Positions 42,477 through 51,548 of a stretch of DNA of 64,000 bases are shown piece by piece. This stretch comes from FEN-1139 sp038207155. GTDB taxonomy: Bacteria > Myxococcota_A > Polyangia > Polyangiales > Polyangiaceae. A program made the translations under genes and the position numbers. Where the stretch lies: positions 1-64,000 of the forward strand of contig JBBRAB010000011.1 of the NCBI GenBank assembly GCA_038207155.1, read 5' to 3'. Every line of letters starts with the position of its first letter. Position 1 is the first letter of the stretch. The notes beneath the pieces are model-generated. The model was not told where the DNA came from. It saw nothing but the letters and a program-made list of their open reading frames with translations, and ran no database searches.

Positions 42477-45400
42477 ATGCACAGCTCGTCCCCAGATCCC
42501 GAGGCACCGGGCGACACCAGGGACCCCGCAGCCCCGGGCGAGATGTCGCATGTCCGAAGACCAGACAGCCTCCGGTCGGACTCGCACAAGCCAGCTCCCG
42601 ACTCACTCGCCCATGGACTGACGCTCCGCTTCTCGACGCCGACCGATCCGGCTCCAAGCGCTCCCCAGCGGCTCCCATTTGCTCACACCGATCCGGCACC
42701 GGGGGAGCAAACCTTGGCGCTGTTCGAGTTCACCGACGCCAGCGCGCGAGCGGCGTCGGCCCCGCTTTACGCGCCCACCGATCCTGCTCCAGCCGCACCG
42801 AACCGACCCCGACTTGAGCTGCTCACTGAAGGCGAACTGCCTGCAGCAGAGGCAAGCGTCCGAATCTCCGTTGTATCAGCTGACACCGCCGTGACGCCTG
42901 AGGCTGCCGGTCGCTACAGTTCCCACTATCCCGACGGTCGAGCTTGTCCGGAACTCGGACGCGGCGGCATTGGTCGAGTGTACATCGCCTATGATCGCCA
43001 CCTCGGGCGCGAAGTGGCGGTCAAGGAATTGCTTGCGTTCGAGCCAGATTCGAGTGGAGAGGCCGTCCCAGTCGACCCCGAGACACTGCGACGTTTTCTG
43101 CGCGAAGCCCAGATCACAGCGCAGCTCACCCATCCCAATATCGTCGGCGTCCACGAGGTCGGGCAGCGAAGCGACGGCACGCACTACTACACAATGCGAG
43201 TCGTTTATGGGCGCACGCTGGCTGAAGCCCTGCGCAGTGCGCCCTCGCTCTCGAGTCGTCTGGCCCTGCTCGGACATGTCTCAGGCCTCTGCCAAGCGAT
43301 TGCGTTTGCACACAGCAAGAGCGTCGTTCATCGCGATATCAAGCCTGAAAACGTGATGATTGGTGAGTTTGGCGAGGCGATCGTACTTGATTGGGGTCTC
43401 GCGAAATTGCGCGATCGCGACGACCCTCACCAAGACACACTGCTTCGCTCCATGCGCCCAGCCGGCTCGCGACCGTCAACGGCGACTATGGTCGGCACCG
43501 TGTTTGGGACGCCCCACTACATGAGTCCCGAGCAGGCTCGTGGGGATGTGGAAGCGATCGACGAACGCTCGGACGTCTGGTCGCTCGGCGTCGTGCTCTT
43601 CGTGCTGATCGCGGGAAAAACCCCATTTGCCTCGGAATCGTTGTTCGGGCTTCTGGCGCAGGTCCAGGAGGGCAACGCGCCCCAGCTCGACCCCAAGATC
43701 ACTGGGGCGCCCGCGGAGCTCGCCGCCATCGTCCGCAAGGCGCTGCAAGCCAAGCCCGAGCACCGCTACCCAACCGCGCAGGAACTCGCCCGTGATCTCG
43801 AAGCGTTTCGTTCCGGGGGCCGCGTCACGGTCTACGAGTACAGCTCCCTTGAGCTGCTCACTCGCTTTGCGCGTCGCTACCGGCTACCCCTGGTAACCTT
43901 TGGGCTTGCGCTGCTGATAATCTGCAGCCTGGCCACGCTCTCTTACCGGCGCGTGGTGACCGCGCGTGATCGCGCCTTGCTCGCTGAGGAGCGCTCTCGC
44001 CGGAGCGAGCAGCGAGCCAAGTCCGTGCTCTCCGACGTCCTGGTGGATCGCGCCAAAATCGCGGCGGCCAGCGGAGACTCGGTGAGCGCCGAGCTGATGG
44101 CGGCCCATGCGCTCGTGCTCGACGAGCGACCCGATGCCCGCGGACTCGTGCTGGCGGGCGAGAGTCAAGCTCGCCCGATCCCCGACCACGACTTTGGCGA
44201 AGCGCGCGGCTGCAGCGCGTTTGGACGCTCCAAAGAACGCATGCTCTGCGCGGCGCCCCGCGAGCTGCGCGCATTTGACGCTCGAACGGGTCAGTTGCTC
44301 AAACGTTACGAGAGTCCGCTCAGCAGCCCGCTCGCGCTCGTCGGCTCCCGCGATAGCGACGTCGTTCTGCTGCTTGGTGACGGCGGAGAGCTCGTCGCCC
44401 TCGACGCCCTCGGTTCGACGCCCCGCTGGCGCGTGAACGTCCCGGGAGCCCAACAGCTTGCCGTCGCCCCAAACGCGGTCCTAGTCGGAACGGCCCAGGG
44501 CCAGCTCATAGGTCTTTCGCAGTTAAGCGGTGAGCGGATTTCGTCCTATCGCTTTGGGGAGCCCATCACCGCGCTGAGCGTCAGTCCTGACGGGCTCGCG
44601 CTCGCGCTCGGAGGACGCCTCGGGAAACTCGTCTCTGGCCCGCGCGACGCCCTGCCCGACGCGCCCCAGGCGCCCGAACACTCAGGAACGGTGCTCGCCC
44701 TGGCCTTCTCGCGCGACGGTCGCTATCTCGCCAGCGGTGGCAGTGATCGGGTGCTTCGAGTCAGGGATCGACTGCGCGCGCAGCTGGTGGGACTCCCCTT
44801 GCGCTCGGATCAGCCGATCACGGCGCTGGCCTGGTCCGAGCAGCCCAGTCGCCTGCTGGTCGGTGGTAGCGAGGGTGGACTGTTCACTGTCGATCCGCTC
44901 CGGCTCGAGCTGCTTGAGCGCATGCTCGGTCATCAAGGCAAAATTGCCTGGCTCGAGGGTCTTGGCGAGCAAGCTCAGTGGCTCTCGGCGAGCTCAGATT
45001 TTGGCATTCGCAGCTGGACACCGGAAAGTGGCCCCGCCTACCGCTTTGACGAACGCGGCAACGTGCTGTCCCTGGCCTACTTACCTGCCGGACATCGCCT
45101 GTTTTCAGCGGGTGTGGGCAGCAACGGAGTGGCGCGCTGGCAACTCCCGGCGGCAAGCAACCCGGAGCGAATGCCGGTCACCGCAGAGCGGGTGCGAAGC
45201 CTTGCGCTGCGCCCCGACGGTCAACTGCTGGCGGTCGCTGGTTCCGACGGGCAGGTGGCTCTTTGGGAGACGGAGCCGCTGCGACTCGCGCGTGTTCTCG
45301 AAGGGCCAAGCGACGAGCTGCGCGCGGTTCGCTTCTCGCCGAACGGTCGTCTTCTGGCGACCAGCAGCGCCTCGGGACGCCTGCGCCTTTGGGATTTCAA

Positions 45401-46007
45401 CCGCGGAACCACGCCTGACGAAGCCCGCATTGCCGGCGGTTCCCACGCCGTCGCGTTCACCCCAGATGCCAGCCGCCTCGTCACGGGGGACCGCGATGGG
45501 AGCCTGAGGCTGTGGAGCACCCAGCCCTTGCGATTGCTCTCGCAGACCCCCTGTCACCAGGGTTGGATCATGGACGTGCTCGTTCACCCCGATGGCCAGC
45601 GAGTCTATACCGCCGGCAGTGATGGCCTGATCCTCGAGCATCCCCTCTCACCTGGGGCGACGCGGCGGGAGCTGCGAGCCCATCAGGCGCGGGTGACCAG
45701 CCTTGCGATTGATGCTTCCGGACGCTGGCTGGCCTCTGGAAGCGAGGATCGCAGTGTCGCCCTATGGGACACGCGTACCGGGCTCCTACGCGCTCGGTGG
45801 GTCGAGCATGGCGCTCCAGTGAGGGCCGTCGTGTTCGGCGAAGGCGAGCTCCTCTCGGGGAGCGAGGACGGCGTCATTCACCGCTGGCGCCTGGCGGCGC
45901 TCGAACGCGTCGCCACCTCAGTCGCCGCCGAGATGGCCAATCGCTTCCGCGTCAAGTTCGCCGGGGCCGAGGTCACGGTGAATCACGACCCCAGCTCTCC
46001 CCGCTAA
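42477..46007 (+). CDS. Ser/Thr protein kinase with WD40-like propeller
   Basis: An 1176-residue protein from ATG 42477. The N-terminal 145 residues are low complexity with three TDPAP repeats. The Hanks-type kinase domain (about 150-440) has GRGGIGRVY, AVKE, HRDIKPENV, DWGLAK in place of DFG, and GTPHYMSPEQARG. One membrane helix at about 468-488 follows (LPLVTFGLALLIICSLATL), then a coiled coil. An extracytoplasmic part of at least 10 WD-like blades follows (ALAFSRDGRYLASGGSD, LAIDASGRWLASGSEDRSV). All catalytic residues are present. It likely senses an extracellular or periplasmic signal. Convergent to ddl, which shares its terminator hairpin. Confidence 0.9.
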   Translation: MHSSSPDPEAPGDTRDPAAPGEMSHVRRPDSLRSDSHKPAPDSLAHGLTLRFSTPTDPAPSAPQRLPFAHTDPAPGEQTLALFEFTDASARAASAPLYAPTDPAPAAPNRPRLELLTEGELPAAEASVRISVVSADTAVTPEAAGRYSSHYPDGRACPELGRGGIGRVYIAYDRHLGREVAVKELLAFEPDSSGEAVPVDPETLRRFLREAQITAQLTHPNIVGVHEVGQRSDGTHYYTMRVVYGRTLAEALRSAPSLSSRLALLGHVSGLCQAIAFAHSKSVVHRDIKPENVMIGEFGEAIVLDWGLAKLRDRDDPHQDTLLRSMRPAGSRPSTATMVGTVFGTPHYMSPEQARGDVEAIDERSDVWSLGVVLFVLIAGKTPFASESLFGLLAQVQEGNAPQLDPKITGAPAELAAIVRKALQAKPEHRYPTAQELARDLEAFRSGGRVTVYEYSSLELLTRFARRYRLPLVTFGLALLIICSLATLSYRRVVTARDRALLAEERSRRSEQRAKSVLSDVLVDRAKIAAASGDSVSAELMAAHALVLDERPDARGLVLAGESQARPIPDHDFGEARGCSAFGRSKERMLCAAPRELRAFDARTGQLLKRYESPLSSPLALVGSRDSDVVLLLGDGGELVALDALGSTPRWRVNVPGAQQLAVAPNAVLVGTAQGQLIGLSQLSGERISSYRFGEPITALSVSPDGLALALGGRLGKLVSGPRDALPDAPQAPEHSGTVLALAFSRDGRYLASGGSDRVLRVRDRLRAQLVGLPLRSDQPITALAWSEQPSRLLVGGSEGGLFTVDPLRLELLERMLGHQGKIAWLEGLGEQAQWLSASSDFGIRSWTPESGPAYRFDERGNVLSLAYLPAGHRLFSAGVGSNGVARWQLPAASNPERMPVTAERVRSLALRPDGQLLAVAGSDGQVALWETEPLRLARVLEGPSDELRAVRFSPNGRLLATSSASGRLRLWDFNRGTTPDEARIAGGSHAVAFTPDASRLVTGDRDGSLRLWSTQPLRLLSQTPCHQGWIMDVLVHPDGQRVYTAGSDGLILEHPLSPGATRRELRAHQARVTSLAIDASGRWLASGSEDRSVALWDTRTGLLRARWVEHGAPVRAVVFGEGELLSGSEDGVIHRWRLAALERVATSVAAEMANRFRVKFAGAEVTVNHDPSSPR

Positions 46008-46038
46008 CCACGGGCCGAGCAAGGAGCTCAGCCCGTGG
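46008..46038. terminator. Convergent hairpin kinase/ddl
   Basis: Perfect 8-bp repeat CCACGGGC/GCCCGTGG (46008-46015, 46031-46038) that begins directly at the kinase stop and covers the ddl stop. Probably a shared terminator. Confidence 0.45.
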
Positions 46039-47038
46039 CGAGGCGCAGTTCCGGACGGGCCGTCACCTGCGCGCGTGGCGCCGCAACCGAGCTGCGCGCC
46101 TGCTTCGGCTTGCCGAAGGAGAGTCGCGCACCGGCTGCAATCGCCTCACAGAGATCGGCAAACTCGAAGCCGGCCTCCTGGGCAATGCGCGGCAGCAGAC
46201 TCGTCGAGCTGAGCCCGGGCAGGGTATTGACCCCGAGCACGTACTCGTTGTGCCCCTCGGAGACGATCAGATCGACGCGAACGGCGCCCGTCACCCCGAG
46301 CGCAGAGGCGGCTCGCTCTGCCAAATTCAGGACATTTTTGTGTAAAACTGGTGAGAGCCGCGCGGGCATATGGTACTCGGTGGCGCCCGCGGTGTACTTG
46401 GACGCGTAGTCGTAGACGCCCGACTTGGTCTCAATCTCCAGAGCGCCGAGCACGCGACCGTCGAGCAGCGCGACCGTGATCTCTTGACCCCGAATGAAGC
46501 GCTCGACGAGCACCGAGGAATCAAGCTCGCGCGCGGCGCGCACGGCTTCAACCAGCTCGGCGTGATTGCTCGCGCGTCGAACGCCGAAGCTTGAACCTTC
46601 GCTCCGCGGCTTGACGATCACGGGATAGCCGAAAGAACCGTGGACGTCGGCCAGCTCCTCTTCGGAGACGCTACTCTCGATTGGGTAGTAGGGAGGCGTC
46701 GGCACGTTGTGCAGCCGAAAGAGCTCCTTGGCCTTGAGCTTATCCATGGCGAGCGCGCTGGCGAGCACGCTTGAGCCCGTGTACGGGATGCCGGCAAGCT
46801 CAAGCAGTCCCTGAACGCAGCCGTCTTCTCCCCCACGTCCGTGGAGCGCGAGGAACGCCAGATCCACCTTGGCATCCGTCAGCGCTCGAAGCGCATCAGT
46901 CGTGGCCCCGAGCTCGAGGCGCACGACGTCGTGCCCTCGTTCGCTCAATGCGGCGGCCACGGCGCGTCCGCTCCGCAATGAAACCTCGCGCTCCGAAGAG
47001 CTTCCTCCCATCACGACCCCGATGCGTTGCGGCTTCAT
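46028..47038 (-). CDS. ddl: D-alanine-D-alanine ligase (one metal ligand apparently replaced)
   Basis: A 336-residue ATP-grasp enzyme that would make D-Ala-D-Ala for peptidoglycan. A ribosome site AGGAG precedes ATG 47038. Motifs: GGSSSEREVSLRSG, ALHGRGGEDG, GYPVIVKPRSEGSSFGV and VRVDLIV (metal Asp). The C-terminal loop reads LGVNTLPGLSSTSLLP, where the usual sequence has Glu before VNT. Gly269 (GGG) stands where E. coli DdlB has the Mg ligand Glu270. The change is one base from GAG. The protein is otherwise complete, with conserved Asn271. Either activity is weakened or the base is an error. No mur genes are adjacent. Confidence 0.9.
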   Translation of the reverse strand: MKPQRIGVVMGGSSSEREVSLRSGRAVAAALSERGHDVVRLELGATTDALRALTDAKVDLAFLALHGRGGEDGCVQGLLELAGIPYTGSSVLASALAMDKLKAKELFRLHNVPTPPYYPIESSVSEEELADVHGSFGYPVIVKPRSEGSSFGVRRASNHAELVEAVRAARELDSSVLVERFIRGQEITVALLDGRVLGALEIETKSGVYDYASKYTAGATEYHMPARLSPVLHKNVLNLAERAASALGVTGAVRVDLIVSEGHNEYVLGVNTLPGLSSTSLLPRIAQEAGFEFADLCEAIAAGARLSFGKPKQARSSVAAPRAQVTARPELRLATG

Positions 47039-47312
47039 CTAGTTGCTCCTGTTCGGCAGCTGTTCCGTCCTCTCACTTATCGAAGGGGGGATCGGGGGGC
47101 CAACTATTCGTAACGATTGGGTAGGCAAAGCGCCTACGTCCTTTTGTGCGTCAGCCAAGCGGCCAGTCGTCCGTTCACCGCTCGCTTGCCGCCAATACGA
47201 GAGATTGCTCGGGTCATGGGCTCTCGGCGGCGCCGAACAGTTCGGACGGATCGGCCCTACCCGGCCGACGACCGCAGCTCGGGGTTCCACGCCGGACCAA
47301 CAAGAGCGCGTC

Positions 47313-48092
47313 CTAGCAGACCTCGACCAAGACCGCCGTGATGTTGTCCTTGCCACCGCGCTCGTTGGCAAGCGTGATGAAGGAGTCCACGGCGCGCTGG
47401 CCACCGAGCGCTACGATCGACGGGATCTCGTCGAGATCCAGATACCCGTGCAGCCCGTCGCTGCACAGTAGAAAGGTGTCGCCGAGCGCGAAGTCCACGC
47501 TCACGGTGTCGACCTGAACGTAGTCACGATTGCCCACCGCACGCGTGATCACGTTGCGCTGCTTGCTCGTGCGAGCCTCGGCCTCCGTGATCAACCCCTG
47601 CTTGACCTGCCAGGCCACCAGGGTGTGATCCTCGGTGAGCTGCACGCAAACCCCGTCCCGAACGCGGTAAATCCGACTATCGCCCACCTGCGCCATCACG
47701 AGATAATGCGGCGTGCTCATCAGGGCGCTGATGGTGGTCCCCATCCCCGTCTTGCCCATGTCGAGCTCAGCCATCGAATAGACGATATACGTCGCAGCCT
47801 GAATCGCCCCTTCGATCAGGCGATGCGCGCCCGCTTGCTGCGCCTCATCGAGCGGATCGGTGACCACCAGACGGGGCTTGCCACGCTTGACCACGCCGAA
47901 CACGGCATCGCAGGACTCACGACTCGCGACCTCGCCTGCCGCATGCCCACCCATGCCGTCAGCAACCACCCAGAGCCCAAGCTCGTCGTCGGCAAGAAAC
48001 GCATCTTCGTTGTGCTTGCGTCGACGCCCCACGTGCGACCCCCAATAGGAGCGAAGTCGTAGCGGGCTGACATTGGGCAAAGCCGTCATCAC
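47313..48092 (-). CDS. PP2C-type protein phosphatase
   Basis: A 259-residue soluble PPM-family phosphatase of the Stp/PrpC type. Metal-binding motifs: RKHNEDAFL (Asp in NEDAF), VVADGMGGHAAG, AQVGDSRIYR, LTEDHTLV, FLLCSDGLHGYLD and GGKDNITAVLVEV. It removes phosphate from Ser/Thr, probably the output of kinases such as the one at 42477. It is separated from ddl by a 274-base gap, so it may have its own promoter for ddl downstream or be cotranscribed. Confidence 0.92.
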   Translation of the reverse strand: MMTALPNVSPLRLRSYWGSHVGRRRKHNEDAFLADDELGLWVVADGMGGHAAGEVASRESCDAVFGVVKRGKPRLVVTDPLDEAQQAGAHRLIEGAIQAATYIVYSMAELDMGKTGMGTTISALMSTPHYLVMAQVGDSRIYRVRDGVCVQLTEDHTLVAWQVKQGLITEAEARTSKQRNVITRAVGNRDYVQVDTVSVDFALGDTFLLCSDGLHGYLDLDEIPSIVALGGQRAVDSFITLANERGGKDNITAVLVEVC

Positions 48093-48378
48093 TCCACGAA
48101 CTTACGGGAGTTTGTCCTGACGCAAAAGGGGCCACTTTGACTAATGCACGAGACTTGGCGGCCTGGTGACCGAACCTCAGACCCTGAAGCGACCCGCGCG
48201 CGGTCGTCGTTTCGGGAATGTCGCCCGTGTCCGAACCCGTAGCCGACCACTGAGACTGGACACGCTCAAGGGCGATTGACCATGCCGGGGGACCATTTCG
48301 CCGCCTCCGCGGCGCCCGCTCCAGGGCTTGGCACCTCGCCCCTTGCAGGTCGGCGGGTCTGCCCTTACCGTACTTGCC

Positions 48379-49524
48379 ATGGGGGGGCCTGCGCTCGAAC
48401 TCCAAATCCGCTCCGCTGCCGTGTCCGAGGTCGCTCGGCGGGCTGCCGGGTTGGCTGCGCGGCTTCCAGGCGCCTCAGGCGGGCTGCTCTTTGCGACAGG
48501 TCGGCTCGCGCTGCAGTTGTCAGAGCTGTCGGCGGCGCTGGCCGTCGAGAGCACCGGGATTCCGTGGCTGCTTGGCAGTTCGACGGGCCTGATCGGCGAA
48601 GACGGCGAGGTCGAGGACAGCACGCTCTCGGTGGCCCTGGTCTGGTCGGGTGGCACCTGTTCGGTCGGCGTCCTCGACGCGGTCAGTCCGTCACACCTTG
48701 GGCGGGCCGTGGCCGAGGAGCTCGAGCTCCCCGGCTGTCCGGCACAGGTGCCGCGCCTCCTGCTACTGCGCTCGGCGGGTCTCGGTCCGAGCAGTCTACC
48801 CGGCCTCAGTGAGGTGGGACGTGGATCTGGTTTGTTCGGCGCGGGCACGCCGATGCCCGTGCTGCCGCGGGTGCTCCATCCGGATGGCAAGATCCAGGAG
48901 GGGATCGGCGCCGTCATTCGATTTCAAGGCATGGCACGGCCGCTCGTCGGGCTCTCTCACGCCTGTCGAGTGCTGGCACCGCCGGGCATGATCACCCGCG
49001 CGCGCGGCCCCCTCGTGCTCGAGATCGACGGCCTCCCCGCGCTCGACTACTTGGAATCCGCTGGCCACCGCGTCCCGGATCCCCAGCTCCTGCTCGTCGC
49101 CCTGACGCCACCCGGGCTCGAGATCGTCGATCCGAAGCAACCCCCTGTGCTGCTTCGAATGCTGCACGGGATCGATCCGAATCGACGCGCGCTGGTGCTG
49201 GCCGATCCACCACCACCCGGAACGAGAATCACCTTCGCGCAGCGTGACTCGCGCGCCGCCAGGAGCGACTTCGAGTTACTGCTTCGTGACCAGAAGCGCC
49301 GGCTCTGCGGTGGCCGACCGCGATTTGGCATCTTCATCGACTGCGTCGGACGAGGAAAATCTCTCTATGGCAGCGCAAATGTCGACTACCGCGCAATCGT
49401 TCAGCACCACGGAAAGCTTCCCCTGATCGGCCTCAAGAGCGCCTTCGAGCTCGGGCCGTTTGGGGACAGCATTGCGGTGCACACGTTCTCTGCACTGTTC
49501 GCACTATTTACCGATCCTAGCTAA
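48379..49524 (+). CDS. FIST-domain sensor protein
   Basis: A 381-residue protein from ATG 48379 (a TTG at 48328 is less likely). FIST_N lies in the first 200 residues (FATGRLALQLSELSAAL, IPWLLGSSTGLIG, and GLFGAGTPMPVLPRV). FIST_C follows with FIDCVGRGKSLYG and LPLIGLKSAFELGPFGD, the end pattern typical of the family. FIST domains bind small ligands such as amino acids in signal transduction. No output domain is fused. It ends 16 bases before the FHIPEP-family gene, so cotranscription is likely. Divergent from the PP2C gene. Confidence 0.82.
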   Translation: MGGPALELQIRSAAVSEVARRAAGLAARLPGASGGLLFATGRLALQLSELSAALAVESTGIPWLLGSSTGLIGEDGEVEDSTLSVALVWSGGTCSVGVLDAVSPSHLGRAVAEELELPGCPAQVPRLLLLRSAGLGPSSLPGLSEVGRGSGLFGAGTPMPVLPRVLHPDGKIQEGIGAVIRFQGMARPLVGLSHACRVLAPPGMITRARGPLVLEIDGLPALDYLESAGHRVPDPQLLLVALTPPGLEIVDPKQPPVLLRMLHGIDPNRRALVLADPPPPGTRITFAQRDSRAARSDFELLLRDQKRRLCGGRPRFGIFIDCVGRGKSLYGSANVDYRAIVQHHGKLPLIGLKSAFELGPFGDSIAVHTFSALFALFTDPS

Positions 49525-49540
49525 TCCAAACGGGGGGACT

Positions 49541-51508
49541 ATGCCGATCTTGAGCCCAAAGCTCGAGGGGAAGCGTCGCTTTGAGGTCAGCGAACTCGTG
49601 CTCGCGTCGGTGGTGATCACCGTCGTCGCGCTACTAATCATTCCGATGCCTCCGTGGCTGCTCGACCTCTTGCTCGCCACCAATCTCGCGCTTAGCGTCT
49701 CGGTGCTCCTCATCACCCTCTACGTGAGCGATGCCCTGCAAATTGCAGCATTTCCCACGATCCTGCTGCTCACGACGCTATTTCGACTGGGGCTCAATGT
49801 CGCCTCCACCCGCCTCATTCTGCTACACGGCTTCGCGGGTGAGGTGATCCTGGCGTTCGGGCGGTTCGTCGTTCAAGGCAACTTCATCGTGGGCGCGGTG
49901 ATCTTTCTCGTGCTCTGCATCATTCAGTTTCTCGTGATTGCCAAGGGCAGCGAACGGGTGGCGGAGGTGGCAGCTCGCTTTGCTCTCGACGCTATGCCGG
50001 GCAAACAGATGGCGATCGACGCTGAACTGCGCGCGGGCTCGCTCGACCCAGCCGAAGCCCGCTGGCGGCGCCGTCAATTGGCGCGCGAGAGCCAGTTTTA
50101 CGGCGCCATGGACGGGGCGATGAAATTCGTCAAAGGCGACGTTTTGTCGAGCTTCGTGATCACCCTGATCAACCTGGTTGGTGGAGTGGCGGTCGGGATG
50201 GGACAACGGGGCCTCGGCCTTGGAGATGCGGTCGCGCGCTACGGTCTACTCAGCATCGGCGACGGCCTGGTGACTCAATTGCCGGCCCTCGTGCTGTCGA
50301 CGTCAGCTGGCGTGCTCGTGACTCGGGTCGCAAGCGAGGAGCCGGACACCGGCCTCGCGGAAGATCTCCAACGTCAGCTGCTAGGCACCCCGCGTGCGCT
50401 GGTGGTGGCCAGTGGCTTCGTGGTCGCGCTCGCCCTCGTCCCGGGGCTCCCCACCCTGCCGTTTCTCGTGATCGGGGCGGCCCTGGGATTCGCTGCTCGT
50501 CTGCGGCTGCGGCATCTCCGGAGCGCGCGCGAGCAGCTCAGTAGCGAGGCCACGCCGCGCGCGCGAGTGACTCAGGGGCCCGAGTTTTTGCCATTCGTCG
50601 TGCCCTGGACTCTGCGGCTCGGGGAGGAGCTGGCGCGCCTGCCCGCGGCTGACTCAAGCGAGCCTGGCTCAAGCGGCCCCAGCTACCGGGCCATGCTCGA
50701 TGCCGTTCGCCAGCGGCTGTTCTCGGAGCTCGGTCTGCCCTTGCCCCCTTGCCGTCTGCTCTGTGATCCCGGTCTCGACGGGCGAAGCTTTGTGATCGAG
50801 CTATTTGAAATTCCAGCGCAACAAGGTCAGGTCGCAGACGACGCCGAGCTCGGACCGGTGCTCGAGGCGATCGCCACGGCGTCTCACCCGCTCCTGTCCG
50901 CGCGCGCGGCCGATTTCCTTGGCATGGCCGAGACGCAGGCACTGCTCGACCAGCTCGAGCAGATCGCCCCGGCACCCATCCGTCAACTCTTGCCCAAGCC
51001 CCTCAGTCTGGTGGCGCTCTCGGAGATCCTCCGGCGGCTCCTGGAAGAACGGGTCAGCATTCGCGACCTCAAGGCGATTCTGGAGGCCCTCGGAGCGGTC
51101 GCGCACCAAGAGCGAGATCCTCTGCAGCTCACGGAATACGTGCGCTCGCAGCTGCGCCGCGCCCTGTCTCATGACCTCGCCAAGGGGAGCAATCGACTCG
51201 GGGTCTTGCTGCTCGAACCAGGTCTTGAAGACATCATTCGGGGCGCCATCGCCCACACTCCCGGAGGCTCGTTCCTGACCTTGCCGCCTCAGGCGGCGCG
51301 CGAGATCGTCGACGCGGTACGACGAGCCGTCGCGGCGTCGCAAGCCGGAGAGGCAGCTACGGTGCTGCTGGCCGCGCCCGACACGCGACGGTTCGTCCGA
51401 AAGCTGATCGAGACCGAACTCCCTGAGCTGCGGGTCGTCTCGTTCGCCGAATTGCTCCCCGAGTTAACGCTCGAACCCCGCGGCTCGGTTCAGCTCGCGG
51501 GGCTCTAG
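49541..51508 (+). CDS. FlhA/SctV family type III export gate protein
   Basis: A 655-residue FHIPEP-family protein from ATG 49541. The N-terminal half holds about eight membrane helices, including TLFRLGLNVASTRLIL. The conserved cytosolic loop is present: SERVAEVAARFALDAMPGKQ, AIDAELRAG and FYGAMDGAMKFVKGD. The C-terminal cytosolic ring domain (about 330-655) ends FVRKLIETELPELRVVSFAEL. The GAMKFVKGD and ending forms look more like SctV (injectisome) than FlhA. No other flagellar or type III gene is in the window. It belongs to the unit with the FIST gene. Confidence 0.92.
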   Translation: MPILSPKLEGKRRFEVSELVLASVVITVVALLIIPMPPWLLDLLLATNLALSVSVLLITLYVSDALQIAAFPTILLLTTLFRLGLNVASTRLILLHGFAGEVILAFGRFVVQGNFIVGAVIFLVLCIIQFLVIAKGSERVAEVAARFALDAMPGKQMAIDAELRAGSLDPAEARWRRRQLARESQFYGAMDGAMKFVKGDVLSSFVITLINLVGGVAVGMGQRGLGLGDAVARYGLLSIGDGLVTQLPALVLSTSAGVLVTRVASEEPDTGLAEDLQRQLLGTPRALVVASGFVVALALVPGLPTLPFLVIGAALGFAARLRLRHLRSAREQLSSEATPRARVTQGPEFLPFVVPWTLRLGEELARLPAADSSEPGSSGPSYRAMLDAVRQRLFSELGLPLPPCRLLCDPGLDGRSFVIELFEIPAQQGQVADDAELGPVLEAIATASHPLLSARAADFLGMAETQALLDQLEQIAPAPIRQLLPKPLSLVALSEILRRLLEERVSIRDLKAILEALGAVAHQERDPLQLTEYVRSQLRRALSHDLAKGSNRLGVLLLEPGLEDIIRGAIAHTPGGSFLTLPPQAAREIVDAVRRAVAASQAGEAATVLLAAPDTRRFVRKLIETELPELRVVSFAELLPELTLEPRGSVQLAGL

Positions 51509-51548
51509 TTCGTCACCGGTAGGTCGAGAGGCGTTGCTCGCGCCTCAC

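Noticed and set aside
47039..47312. Possible gene between ddl and the phosphatase
   Set aside because: Only short Arg-rich frames; no ribosome site or motif, so left as a gap.
48177..48917. 246-codon minus-strand frame over the FIST gene
   Set aside because: Ser/Arg-rich mirror of the FIST coding sequence; no signal, no motif.
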